A stretch of 64,000 nucleotides of DNA from Caulobacter vibrioides (GTDB lineage Bacteria > Pseudomonadota > Alphaproteobacteria > Caulobacterales > Caulobacteraceae), in the NCBI GenBank assembly GCA_001449105.1, contig LNIY01000013.1, positions 1 through 64,000 on the forward strand, written 5' to 3'. Position numbers and translations under genes: made by a program. This document shows, piece by piece, positions 1 to 11,329 of the stretch. Under the pieces are notes generated by a model. That model worked only from the letters and a program-made list of their open reading frames with translations. It did not search any database and was not told the origin of the DNA. Position 1 is the stretch's first letter; each line of letters begins with the position of its first letter.

Positions 1-1
1 A

Positions 2-31
2 GGGAAGCGCTTTATCCTGAAGCGCGGGTGA
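2..31 (+). CDS. C-terminal end of a gene cut by the window edge
   Basis: An open frame enters from the left edge and ends at a TGA at 29-31, giving the tail GKRFILKRG. The basic tail and the short distance to the next start (80) are compatible with the end of a real upstream gene in the same direction. Nine residues are too few to identify a family, and a chance open frame cannot be excluded. Confidence 0.3.
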   Translation, partial: GKRFILKRG

Positions 32-79
32 CGCCCCTCCCCCATGGCGCACGCGCTCCCAACCCGCTAAACCCGCGCC

Positions 80-1720
80 ATGCTGCGTCTTTCCGAACTG
101 AAGCTGCCCCTGGACCATCCGCCGGAGGCCATGGCTCCGGCCATTTGCGCGCGCCTGGGGATCGCTCCGGACGACCTGCTCGACGTCAAGCTCTGGCGGC
201 GAGCCCACGACGCCCGCAGGAAGTCGGCGATCCTGATGGTCTACACGGTGGACGTGGCCCTGCGCGACGAGGCCGCCGTGCTGGAGCGCTTCAAGGGCGA
301 CAGCCAGGTGCGGCCGACGCCCGACACCGACTACCGCTTCACCGCCCGCGCGCCGGAAGGCTTTGACGGCCCTCGCCCGGTGGTGATCGGCGCGGGTCCC
401 TGCGGCCTGTTCGCGGGCCTCATCCTGGCCCAGATGGGCTTCAAGCCGATCATCCTCGACCGCGGCAAGGTGGTGCGCGAGCGCACCAAGGATACCTGGG
501 CCCTGTGGCGCAAGAGCGAGCTGAACCCGGAGTCGAACGTTCAGTTCGGCGAAGGGGGCGCCGGCACCTTCTCGGACGGCAAGCTCTACAGCCAGATCAA
601 GGATCCGCGCTTCCTGGGCCGCAAGGTGCTGGAGGAGTTCGTCGCCGCCGGCGCGCCCGAAGAGATCCTGACCGAGGCGCATCCGCACATCGGCACCTTC
701 CGCCTGGTGCACATGGTCGAGAACATCCGCGCCCTGATCGAGGGCCTGGGCGGCGAATACCGCTGGCAGCACCGGGTCGACGACTTCGAGATCGAGACCG
801 GACAGGACGGCGCGCGCAGCCTCAAGGGCCTGCACCTGTCGACCGGCGAGTATCTGGAGACCGAGCACGTGGTGCTGGCCGTGGGCCACTCCTCGCGCGA
901 CACCTTCCAGACCCTGCATGACCGGGGCGTCCACATCGAGGCCAAGCCGTTCTCGATCGGCGTGCGCATCGAGCACCCGCAGTCGTGGATGGACAAGGCC
1001 CGCTTCGGGGCCTGCGCCGGCCACCCGGACCTGGGGGCCGCCGACTACAGCCTGTCGCACCACTGCTCCAACGGCCGCACGGTCTACAGCTTCTGCATGT
1101 GCCCGGGCGGCACGGTGGTGGCGGCGACCTCGGAGCCGAACCGGGTCGTGACCAACGGCATGAGCCAGTATTCGCGCAACGAGCGCAACGCCAACTCCGG
1201 CTTCGTGGTGGCCATCGATCCCGAGCGCGACTACCCGGGCCACCCGCTGGCCGGCATCGAGTTCCAGCGCAAGTGGGAGTCTCTGGCCTTCACCGCCGGC
1301 GGCGGCGACTACAAGGCCCCGGCCCAGAAGGTCGGCGACTTCCTGGCCGGGCGGCCTTCGGAAGCGCTGGGCGAGGTTTCCCCCTCCTACAAGCCGGGCA
1401 TCCGCATGACGGACCTGGCCGAATGCCTGCCGCCCTTCGTGCTGGAGGCGATGCGCGAGGCCCTGCCGGTGTTCGGCCGCCAGATCGCCGGCTACGACCA
1501 TCCGGACGTGCTGATGACCGGGGTCGAGACCCGCACCTCCTCGCCGATCCGCATCACGCGGGGCAAGGACCTGCAGAGCCTCAATACGGCCGGCCTGTTC
1601 CCGGCCGGCGAGGGCGCGGGCTATGCCGGCGGCATTCTCTCGGCGGGCGTCGACGGCATCAAGATCGCCGAGGCGGTGGCTGCGGCCTATGTGGCCAGGG
1701 GCTGGGCCCAGGCGGTCTGA
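80..1720 (+). CDS. FAD-dependent dehydrogenase (COG2509-type NAD(P)/FAD oxidoreductase)
   Basis: This 546-residue protein has an N-terminal alpha/beta segment (about 1-90) and then a Rossmann FAD-binding motif, VVIGAGPCGLFAGL, near residue 97. It is followed by the long conserved block NVQFGEGGAGTFSDGKL that is typical of this family of predicted dehydrogenases. A C-terminal FAD-closing segment (GLFPAGEGAGYAGGI) lies near residue 515. Length and domain order fit the family. The physiological substrate is not known for most members and nothing next to it helps. The ATG at 80 has only a weak upstream purine stretch, but no better start keeps the N-terminal domain. Confidence 0.85.
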   Translation: MLRLSELKLPLDHPPEAMAPAICARLGIAPDDLLDVKLWRRAHDARRKSAILMVYTVDVALRDEAAVLERFKGDSQVRPTPDTDYRFTARAPEGFDGPRPVVIGAGPCGLFAGLILAQMGFKPIILDRGKVVRERTKDTWALWRKSELNPESNVQFGEGGAGTFSDGKLYSQIKDPRFLGRKVLEEFVAAGAPEEILTEAHPHIGTFRLVHMVENIRALIEGLGGEYRWQHRVDDFEIETGQDGARSLKGLHLSTGEYLETEHVVLAVGHSSRDTFQTLHDRGVHIEAKPFSIGVRIEHPQSWMDKARFGACAGHPDLGAADYSLSHHCSNGRTVYSFCMCPGGTVVAATSEPNRVVTNGMSQYSRNERNANSGFVVAIDPERDYPGHPLAGIEFQRKWESLAFTAGGGDYKAPAQKVGDFLAGRPSEALGEVSPSYKPGIRMTDLAECLPPFVLEAMREALPVFGRQIAGYDHPDVLMTGVETRTSSPIRITRGKDLQSLNTAGLFPAGEGAGYAGGILSAGVDGIKIAEAVAAAYVARGWAQAV

Positions 1721-1905
1721 TCCCGCCGCGGACACCGGCCCGAACAACTCTTCGAATATCGAAATTCGATTCAGCTATCGCCAAAAGAGTATTTCAAACT
1801 CAGCCCCCATTCACGCGACTAAATATGCAATGGATTGCTGATATTGGAATTTAACCTTGATGCGCTAGGCTGAAGTCTAGTCGGCGCTTCGGGGGACTTT
1901 GATCA

Positions 1906-3456
<1,551 letters not shown>

Positions 3457-3467
3457 AGCGCCTAAAT

Positions 3468-3524
3468 CCCTCTCTCTGAGAGAGAGGGCGGGGCCCGCCG
3501 CGAAGCGGTGGGAGGGTGAGAGGT
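3468..3524. repeat. Intergenic repeat family A, copy 1
   Basis: Palindromic element with the core CCCTCTCTCTGAGAGAGAGGG followed by a second hairpin (CCGCCGCGAAGCGGTGGG) and a GGGTGAGAGG end. The same modules recur at 3711-3763, 6424-6484 and 6590-6648. With copy 2 and repeat B1 it fills most of the 322-base gap between the kinase gene and ahpF; nothing else is evident in that gap. Confidence 0.75.
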
Positions 3525-3564
3525 TACACCGTCAGCCGGCAAGTCCCCTGAACGACCCCTTTAT

Positions 3565-3668
3565 CGTCATCCCGGCCGCAGCGAAGCGGAGAGCCGGAAT
3601 CCAGGGGCGACCGCGGGTGCGACGGCCCCTGGGTCCCGGATAAGCCCTGCGGGCTTTCCGGGATGACG
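3565..3668. repeat. Intergenic repeat family B, copy 1
   Basis: Long inverted repeat bounded by CGTCATCCCGG and CCGGGATGACG, with inner arms CCAGGGGCGACC and GGCCCCTGGGTCCCGG. Closely related elements sit at 8618-8724 and 28161-28301, always between genes. Transcribed, each copy would fold into one long hairpin. Confidence 0.8.
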
Positions 3669-3710
3669 AGCGTTTGATCTTTGAGGCCGCGCCCCATCCG
3701 GCGAGATTGT

Positions 3711-3763
3711 TACCTCTCCCGCGCCTTGCGGCGCGGGCCCCTCCCTCTCTCAAAGAGAGAGGG
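3711..3763. repeat. Intergenic repeat family A, copy 2 (inverted relative to copy 1)
   Basis: ACCTCTCCCGCGCC...GGGCCCCTCCCTCTCTCAAAGAGAGAGGG is the reverse-complement arrangement of copy 1, so copies 1 and 2 flank repeat B1 as an outer inverted pair. It lies just after the ahpF stop codon and could form the 3' hairpin of that transcript. Confidence 0.75.
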
Positions 3764-3778
3764 ATCGGGTAAAGCCGA

Positions 3779-5374
3779 TCAGGCCGCTTCGGCCTGCTCC
3801 GCCGGCAGGCGGATCAGGTAGTCGAAGGCCGACAGCGAGGCCTTGGCGCCCTCGCCCATGGCGATGATGATCTGCTTGTACGGCGTGGTGGTCGCATCGC
3901 CCGCCGCGAAGACGCCCGGCATGGTCGTCTCGCCGCGATAGTCGACCTCGATCTCGCCGCGGTTGGACAGCGCCACGCCCGAGTCCTTCAGCCACTCGGT
4001 GTTGGGCACCAGGCCGATCTGCACGAACACGCCTTCCAGGTCGACGCGATGGACCGTGTCGTGGTTGCGGTCCTTGTAGGACAGGCCGCTGACCTTGGCG
4101 CCGTCGCCGTGGATCTCGGTGGTCATGGCCGAGGTGACGATCTTGACGTTCGGCAGGCTGGCGAGCTTGCGCTGCAGGACGGCGTCGGCGCGCAGCTGGC
4201 TGTCGTACTCGATCAGGGTGACATGGGCGACGATGCCGGCCAGGTCGATGGCCGCCTCGACGCCGCTGTTGCCGCCGCCGATCACCGCCACGCGCTTGCC
4301 CTTGAACAGCGGGCCGTCGCAGTGCGGGCAATAGGCCACGCCCTTGTTCTTGTACTCGGCCTCGCCGGGCACGTTGACGTTCCGCCAGCGGGCGCCGGTG
4401 GACAGGATCACGGTGCGCGACTTCAGGCTGGCGCCGTTCTCGAGCTTGACCTCGATCAGGCCGCCCGGGGCCTTGGGGGCGACCAGGCCGACGGCCTTCT
4501 GCAGGTTCATCACGTCGACGTCGTACTGCTTGACGTGCTGTTCCAGCGCCGTGGCCAGCTTGGGGCCCTCGGTGTGCTGGACCGAGATGAAGTTCTCGAT
4601 GGCCATGGTGTCGAGCACCTGGCCGCCGAAGCGCTCGGCGGCGACGCCCGTGCGGATCCCCTTGCGAGCGGCGTAGACGGCCGCGGCGGCGCCGGCGGGA
4701 CCACCGCCGATGACCAGCACCTCGAAGGCGTCCTTGGTCTTGATCTTCTCGGCGGCGCGGGCTTCGGCGCCGGTGTCGAGCTTGGCCAGGATCTGCTCGA
4801 CCTCCATGCGGCCCTGGCCGAACGGCTGGCCGTTCAGCAGGATGGTCGGCACGGCCATCACCTGGCGCTGCTCGACTTCCGCCTGGAACAGCGCGCCGTC
4901 GATGGCGACGTGGCGGATGCGCGGGTTCAGGGCGCTCATGGTGTTCAGCGCCTGCACCACGTCGGGGCAGTTCTGGCAGGACTGCGAGAAATAGGTCTCG
5001 AAGCTGTAGTCGCCGTCCAGGCCCTTGATGCGCTCGATCACCTCGGCGTCGAGGCGCGGCGGGTGGCCGCCGACGTGCAGCAGGGCCAGCACCAGCGAGG
5101 TGAACTCGTGGCCCAGCGGCAGGCCGGCGAAGCGTACGCCAACCTCTTGCTGGGGCGCATCGCCCGAAGCGCGGGTGATGGCGAACGAAGGCTTGCGGGC
5201 GTCGTCGCCGGCTAGGTTCAGGCTGACCTTGTCGGACGTCGCGGCGACGTCTTCCAGCAGGGCCAGCATGTCCTTGGAACCCTTGTCGTCGCCGAGCGAC
5301 GCGACCAGTTCGATCGGCTGGCGCAGGTTCTGCAGGTAGGTGCTCAGTTGGGTCTTCAGACCAGCGTCCAGCAT
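3779..5374 (-). CDS. ahpF: Alkyl hydroperoxide reductase subunit F
   Basis: This 531-residue flavoprotein disulfide reductase passes electrons from NADH to AhpC. The N-terminal tandem thioredoxin-fold domain carries the CQNC redox motif (Cys133, Cys136). It is followed by an FAD-binding segment ([12 protein letters not shown], near 217), the CPHC redox-active pair near residue 355, an NAD-binding [10 protein letters not shown] motif and a C-terminal FAD motif ([15 protein letters not shown]). Length and domain order match canonical AhpF rather than a simple thioredoxin reductase. The ATG at 5374 has a GGGAG ribosome binding site six bases upstream. It follows ahpC in the same direction across a 126-base gap with two hairpins. 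Confidence 0.97.
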   Translation of the reverse strand: MLDAGLKTQLSTYLQNLRQPIELVASLGDDKGSKDMLALLEDVAATSDKVSLNLAGDDARKPSFAITRASGDAPQQEVGVRFAGLPLGHEFTSLVLALLHVGGHPPRLDAEVIERIKGLDGDYSFETYFSQSCQNCPDVVQALNTMSALNPRIRHVAIDGALFQAEVEQRQVMAVPTILLNGQPFGQGRMEVEQILAKLDTGAEARAAEKIKTKDAFEVLVIGGGPAGAAAAVYAARKGIRTGVAAERFGGQVLDTMAIENFISVQHTEGPKLATALEQHVKQYDVDVMNLQKAVGLVAPKAPGGLIEVKLENGASLKSRTVILSTGARWRNVNVPGEAEYKNKGVAYCPHCDGPLFKGKRVAVIGGGNSGVEAAIDLAGIVAHVTLIEYDSQLRADAVLQRKLASLPNVKIVTSAMTTEIHGDGAKVSGLSYKDRNHDTVHRVDLEGVFVQIGLVPNTEWLKDSGVALSNRGEIEVDYRGETTMPGVFAAGDATTTPYKQIIIAMGEGAKASLSAFDYLIRLPAEQAEAA

Positions 5375-5410
5375 GACGGGCTCCCAGAAAACTAGGGGGA
5401 GGAGGAAGTG

Positions 5411-5438
5411 CGTTCGATTTTCGGGGGAGGATCGAACG
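5411..5438 (-). other. Hairpin in the ahpC-ahpF intergenic region (ahpF-proximal)
   Basis: CGTTCGAT at 5411-5418 pairs with ATCGAACG at 5431-5438 around a G-rich loop. It lies about 37 bases ahead of the ahpF start codon on the transcript. There is no T-tract, so it is more likely an RNA-stability or processing element than a terminator. Confidence 0.45.
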
Positions 5439-5458
5439 CGGCGAACGATCGGAGGGTT

Positions 5459-5484
5459 GCGCCGCCGCTGTTCAGCGGCGGCGC
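5459..5484 (-). other. Strong GC hairpin directly after ahpC
   Basis: A perfect 11-bp stem (GCGCCGCCGCT paired with AGCGGCGGCGC) closes a four-base loop, 16 bases after the ahpC stop codon. No run of T follows on the minus strand. It could be a leaky terminator or a 3'-end stabiliser that raises ahpC transcript over ahpF. Confidence 0.55.
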
Positions 5485-5500
5485 GGTAGCTCGGGTAGTC

Positions 5501-6064
5501 TTAGATCTTGCCGACGAGGTCGAGCGAGGGGGCCAGGGTCTTTTCACCCTCTTCCCACTTGGCCGGGCAGACTTCGCCCGGGTGCGAGGCCACGTACTGG
5601 GCGGCCTTGATCTTGCGCAGCAGCTCGATGGCGTTGCGGCCGATGCCTTCGGCGGTCGTCTCGGTGAACTGGATCACGCCTTCCGGGTCGATCAGGAAGG
5701 TGCCGCGGTCGGCCAGGCCGACGCCTTCACGCATGACTTCGAAGTTGTTGGTGATCGTGCCCGAGGGGTCGCCGACCATGTGGTACTTGATCTTGCCGAT
5801 GGCCGGCGAGCTGTCGTGCCAGGCCTTGTGCGAGAAGTGGGTGTCGGTCGACACGGCGTAGATCTCGACGCCCAGGCGGGTGAAGACCTCGTAGTTGTCG
5901 GCCAGGTCTTCCAGTTCGGTCGGGCAGACGAAGGTGAAGTCGGCCGGGTAGAAGAAGACCACCGACCACTTGCCCTTCAGGTCGGCGTCGCTGACCGTGA
6001 CGAACTTGCCGTCCTTATAGGATTGGGCGGTGAAGGGTTTGATCGTGGTGTTGATCAGCGACAT
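5501..6064 (-). CDS. ahpC: Alkyl hydroperoxide reductase subunit C (2-Cys peroxiredoxin)
   Basis: The peroxiredoxin reduces H2O2 and organic peroxides, and AhpF re-reduces it. The 187-residue product has the peroxidatic cysteine in FTFVCPTE (Cys47) and the resolving cysteine in GEVCPAKW (Cys166), as in typical 2-Cys AhpC. The frame stays open 16 codons further upstream, but the ATG at 6064 is chosen because GGAG precedes it and because the predicted -10 (6095-6100) would put the transcript start near 6088. An OxyR-like box lies at 6122-6158. ahpF follows downstream. Confidence 0.97.
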   Translation of the reverse strand: MSLINTTIKPFTAQSYKDGKFVTVSDADLKGKWSVVFFYPADFTFVCPTELEDLADNYEVFTRLGVEIYAVSTDTHFSHKAWHDSSPAIGKIKYHMVGDPSGTITNNFEVMREGVGLADRGTFLIDPEGVIQFTETTAEGIGRNAIELLRKIKAAQYVASHPGEVCPAKWEEGEKTLAPSLDLVGKI

Positions 6065-6094
6065 GGGACGCTCCGTTGGAAAGGATGCGTCGTA

Positions 6095-6122
6095 GGTATC
6101 GCGATGCAGCAAATAGGTCCAA
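6095..6122 (-). promoter_or_regulatory. Predicted ahpC promoter (-35 TTGGAC, -10 GATACC)
   Basis: On the minus strand TTGGAC (6117-6122) and GATACC (6095-6100) are separated by 16 bases, placing a transcript start near 6088, about 24 bases before the ahpC ATG. The -35 element abuts the last quarter of the OxyR-like box, the arrangement expected for activation by OxyR. Confidence 0.5.
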
Positions 6123-6158
6123 TCGATAAAATCAGTTCCGAAGATAGATCCTGCCTAT
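6122..6158 (-). promoter_or_regulatory. OxyR-like binding site upstream of ahpC
   Basis: Read on the minus strand, the site is ATAG-N7-CTAT-N7-ACTG-N7-CGAT, the OxyR spacing of four tetranucleotides with seven-base gaps. The first two quarters match ATAG/CTAT exactly; the third matches two of four bases and the fourth three of four. Its position next to the ahpC -35 element supports the call. No oxyR gene is in the window. Confidence 0.6.
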
Positions 6159-6165
6159 CCCGGTT

Positions 6166-6345
6166 TCAGGACGCCTTTCGCTCAAGCTTAGCCATGACGG
6201 GCGCTTGCGGCGCATAGGGTTCAGCGACCGGCAGGCAGCGCACCAGCACCTCGACGGTAAGACTCGGATCGGTGGTGATCGGCGGCGCTTCGCCGAACAC
6301 CGCTCTCCAGAGTTCAGCCAGTTCTTCGCAGGTGCGGTCGGTCAC
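6166..6345 (-). CDS. Small hypothetical protein upstream of ahpC
   Basis: This 59-residue product starts MTDRTCEELAELWRAVFGEAP and contains one early cysteine, an acidic/hydrophobic helix, a proline-rich turn and a conserved-looking stretch LTVEVLVRCLPVAEPY. The GTG at 6345 is preferred over an ATG 14 codons upstream because GAGG lies about eight bases ahead of it. It has no signal peptide or membrane segment. I do not recognise the family. It ends eight bases before the OxyR-like box of ahpC and runs in the same direction, so it may be an independent small gene. Confidence 0.55.
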   Translation of the reverse strand: MTDRTCEELAELWRAVFGEAPPITTDPSLTVEVLVRCLPVAEPYAPQAPVMAKLERKAS

Positions 6346-6423
6346 GTGAAATCCTCGTTTCCGAGGAGTGAAAGCCTTATGCGGCAAGGGGTTGCTGGTT
6401 AATAAGCGGGGCTGGAGTGGAAA

Positions 6424-6484
6424 TCCCCTCTCTCATCGAGAGAGGGAGGGGCCCACGCCGAAGGCGTGGGAGGGTGAGAGGTTA
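6424..6484. repeat. Intergenic repeat family A, copy 3
   Basis: CCCCTCTCTCATCGAGAGAGGG is followed by a hairpin module (CCCACGCCGAAGGCGTGGG) and GGGTGAGAGG. It faces copy 4 at 6590-6648 across about 105 unique bases. Together these occupy the 304-base gap between the small gene and the esterase gene, where I see no other feature. Confidence 0.75.
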
Positions 6485-6589
6485 TAATCTCTCAGGATAG
6501 GGCGCGGTCGTTCGACCGCATTCCGCAGCTTCAGGCGTGTAAACCGCTTTCGACAGGCCGGGCGCACAGGATCTACCGGCCAGAGCTGA

Positions 6590-6648
6590 AACCTCTCACC
6601 CTCCCACCGCTTCGCGATGGGCCCCTCCCTCTCTCAAAGAGAGAGGGC
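6590..6648. repeat. Intergenic repeat family A, copy 4 (inverted relative to copy 3)
   Basis: AACCTCTCACCCTCCCACC, a short hairpin, then CCCTCCCTCTCTCAAAGAGAGAGGG. This is the mirror arrangement of copy 3, repeating the paired layout seen at 3468/3711. It ends at the esterase stop codon and could cap its transcript. Confidence 0.75.
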
Positions 6649-6649
6649 T

Positions 6650-8584
6650 CTAGAGGGGGATTTGGAACGGCGTCGCGGGCAGGCGGTTCTGGCCATAGAG
6701 GTTCAGCACCGGGCTATCGGCCCAGGCGAAGCGGACCTTCACGGCGGCGTAGCCGGCCGGGACCGCCAGGCGGACCTTGGCGCCGTCCACGGTCGCATCG
6801 ACGAAGCGGCACGACTCGGCGGCGTCGCAAAGTTCGAAGCCGGCCGGACGGCCCGATCCGTAGACCACCGCCGGCTGATCCAGTGTGACCACCACCTCGG
6901 CGCCCTCCCGAACGGCCGAGACCGGCGCGGGGCCCGAGGCGTTGCGGGACGCATCGCCATAAGCCAGCTTGCGGGCGAGGCCGCCGAGGCGCAGGCCGAC
7001 CTGCAGCTTGTCGGCCGGATGGATGTCGTAAGGCGAGCCGAGATCGACGGCCGAGGCCAGGCCCGTGTTCGGATCGGCGGCGACCGTGCGGCGCTGGACG
7101 TCGCGCAGCTCGGCCCAGCGCGAGACGCCCGGCTTGTCGACCTGCGGGCCGAAGGCGGCCAGCTGCACCATCAGGAACGGCGCCTCGGGAACGTCGAAGG
7201 CCCGGCGCCAGTCGGCGATCAGGGCCGGCATCAGGCGCTCGTACTCCTTGGCCTCGGTGACGTTGGCCTCGCCCTGGTACCAGGCGAAGCCCTTGACGCC
7301 GTACGGGGCCAGCGGGGCGATCATGCCGTTGTGCAGGGTAGACAGGCCCGAGGTCCCCAGCCACGGCGCGTGCGGCGGCAGGCCGGTGTCCGACAGCTTG
7401 GTCGAGACCTTGTAGCGCCAGGATGCGCCCAGCGGCACGAACGAGCCGTCGGCCAGTTTCAGCCCCTTGTCCTTGGCCGGGCCCCAGGCCCCGCCCCCGC
7501 CGCCGACATCGATCGCGCGGACGGCGATGACGTTGCGGCCGGCCTTCAGCGTTCCGGCCGGCACGGCGTAGGCGCGCTTGAAGTCCCAGCCTTCCTGCGA
7601 GCCGACCTGGCGGCCGTTGACGAAGCTGGTGTCGATGTCGTCGACCGGCCCCAGCACAAGGGTAGCGGCCTGCCCGGCCTGGGCCTTGGTCAGGGTGATC
7701 TCGGCGCGCAGCCAGATCGTGCCGTCGAAGGTTTCCAGGCCCGGATTGGTCTCCCAGAACTGCTCGGCCGGCATGGTCGCCCAGGCGCGGTCGTCGAAGT
7801 CGGGCTTGGCCCAGCCCGCCGCGTGCGGCTCGACCCTGGCGGCCCAGCGGTCGAGCATCGCGCCCCAGCGGGCCATGCCCCTGGCCCGATCCTGGGCGTA
7901 GTCGGCCAGAACCGACAGGCCCTCCTCGTAGCCGCCCAGGGACCGCAGGCCCCGGCCGCTGATCCAGTCCTGAATGATCGAGCCGCCCCAGGTGGCGTCG
8001 ATCAGGCCGACCGGAACGCCGGCCGCCTTGCGGATGTCGCGGCCCATGAAATAGCAGGCGGCCGAGAAGTTGTTGGCGCTCTCATAGGTCGAGACCTTCC
8101 AGGCGGCCTGGGCCGGCAGCTTGTCGGTCGGGTTGGGCAGGCTGGTGCGCCCGGTCTGCAGCAGACGGATGTGCGGGTCGGTGGCGCCCGCCGCCTCGGC
8201 CTCGCCGTTGAGGGCGCGGCGCAGCGGGTACTCCATGTTCGACTGGCCCGAGCACAGCCAGACGTCGCCCACCAGCAGGTCCGAGATCGTCTGGGTCTCC
8301 GCCCCCGCCGTGACGGTCAGGGCGAGGGGCTCGCCGGTGGCGGGGCGAGCATTCAGCAGGGCCGCCCAGCGGCCCTTGGCGTCGGCGGTGGCCAGGCCCT
8401 GCTCGCCGGAAAGATCGAGGGCGACGACGGCGTTTGGCGCGGCCACGCCCCAGATCCGGATCGGCTGGTCTCGCTGGAGCACGGCGTGGTCGGTGAACAC
8501 CGAGGCCAGCAGCGGCGCGGCCGCGGCGGGCGAAACGACGGCCAGGGTGGCGGCCCCGGCGAGCAGGTGACGGGTCAGGCGCAC
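6650..8584 (-). CDS. Sialate O-acetylesterase-like (SGNH) exported esterase
   Basis: This 644-residue SIAE-family protein has an N-terminal signal peptide (RLTRHLLAGAATLAVVSPAAAA). The catalytic serine block is LCSGQSNMEYPL and the later conserved blocks are FAWYQGEANV and PYDIHPADK, the last probably carrying the catalytic His. Between the halves is a galactose-binding-like insert (around 270-370) typical of bacterial members. Despite the name, environmental bacterial relatives often deacetylate plant polysaccharides. The adjacent GH3, GH97 and GH29 genes make that the better guess here. The GTG at 8584 follows a GGAGA site. An upstream ATG at 8623 lies inside repeat B2 and is rejected. Confidence 0.85.
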   Translation of the reverse strand: MRLTRHLLAGAATLAVVSPAAAAPLLASVFTDHAVLQRDQPIRIWGVAAPNAVVALDLSGEQGLATADAKGRWAALLNARPATGEPLALTVTAGAETQTISDLLVGDVWLCSGQSNMEYPLRRALNGEAEAAGATDPHIRLLQTGRTSLPNPTDKLPAQAAWKVSTYESANNFSAACYFMGRDIRKAAGVPVGLIDATWGGSIIQDWISGRGLRSLGGYEEGLSVLADYAQDRARGMARWGAMLDRWAARVEPHAAGWAKPDFDDRAWATMPAEQFWETNPGLETFDGTIWLRAEITLTKAQAGQAATLVLGPVDDIDTSFVNGRQVGSQEGWDFKRAYAVPAGTLKAGRNVIAVRAIDVGGGGGAWGPAKDKGLKLADGSFVPLGASWRYKVSTKLSDTGLPPHAPWLGTSGLSTLHNGMIAPLAPYGVKGFAWYQGEANVTEAKEYERLMPALIADWRRAFDVPEAPFLMVQLAAFGPQVDKPGVSRWAELRDVQRRTVAADPNTGLASAVDLGSPYDIHPADKLQVGLRLGGLARKLAYGDASRNASGPAPVSAVREGAEVVVTLDQPAVVYGSGRPAGFELCDAAESCRFVDATVDGAKVRLAVPAGYAAVKVRFAWADSPVLNLYGQNRLPATPFQIPL

Positions 8585-8617
8585 GCGAGGTCTCCGCTTA
8601 CTCGTTACACTAAAATT

Positions 8618-8724
8618 CGTCATCCCGGCCGGAGCGCGTAGCGCGGAGAGCCGGGACCCAGGGGCGACCGCAGTGCGCCGGCCCCTGGGTCCCGGATAGC
8701 CGCTGCGCGGCTTCCGGGATGACG
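8618..8724. repeat. Intergenic repeat family B, copy 2
   Basis: It begins CGTCATCCCGGCCGGAGCG and ends CTTCCGGGATGACG, with internal arms GGGACCCAGGGGCGACC and GGCCCCTGGGTCCCGG. It lies between the GH3 gene and the esterase gene in the same transcriptional direction, so it may separate or terminate the two transcripts. Confidence 0.8.
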
Positions 8725-8735
8725 ACCTTGTAGTT

Positions 8736-11192
<2,457 letters not shown>

Positions 11193-11239
11193 GCTCCCCC
11201 GCTCTTCCTTTCTTATCGGCGGTCCGAGGACCGCCGGAA

Positions 11240-11253
11240 TGTTACCGGTATCG
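11240..11253. promoter_or_regulatory. Putative LacI-family operator between GH3 and GH97 genes
   Basis: TGTTACCGGTATCG is a near-perfect palindrome centred on ACCGGT, in the 137-base divergent promoter region. The central CG and the length fit LacI-family operators, which commonly control glycosidase genes. No LacI gene is in the window, so the regulator is unknown. Confidence 0.45.
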
Positions 11254-11329
11254 AAAGCTCGACGCCGATGCATACACGGTCTAATTAATACGACAAACAC
11301 CGAGACAACGAATTTTAGGGAGACGTTGC

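Noticed and set aside
6065..6112. Sixteen extra N-terminal codons of ahpC from an ATG at 6112
   Set aside because: The predicted promoter puts the transcript start inside this segment, and AhpC proteins begin at the next Met, which has a good ribosome binding site.
8585..8623. Upstream ATG of the esterase at 8623
   Set aside because: It lies in repeat B2, and the downstream GTG has GGAGA and starts the signal peptide.
6617..8641. Plus-strand open frame opposite the esterase gene
   Set aside because: Antisense shadow. It starts inside a family A repeat, and the opposite strand has a signal peptide and GQSNM catalytic motif.
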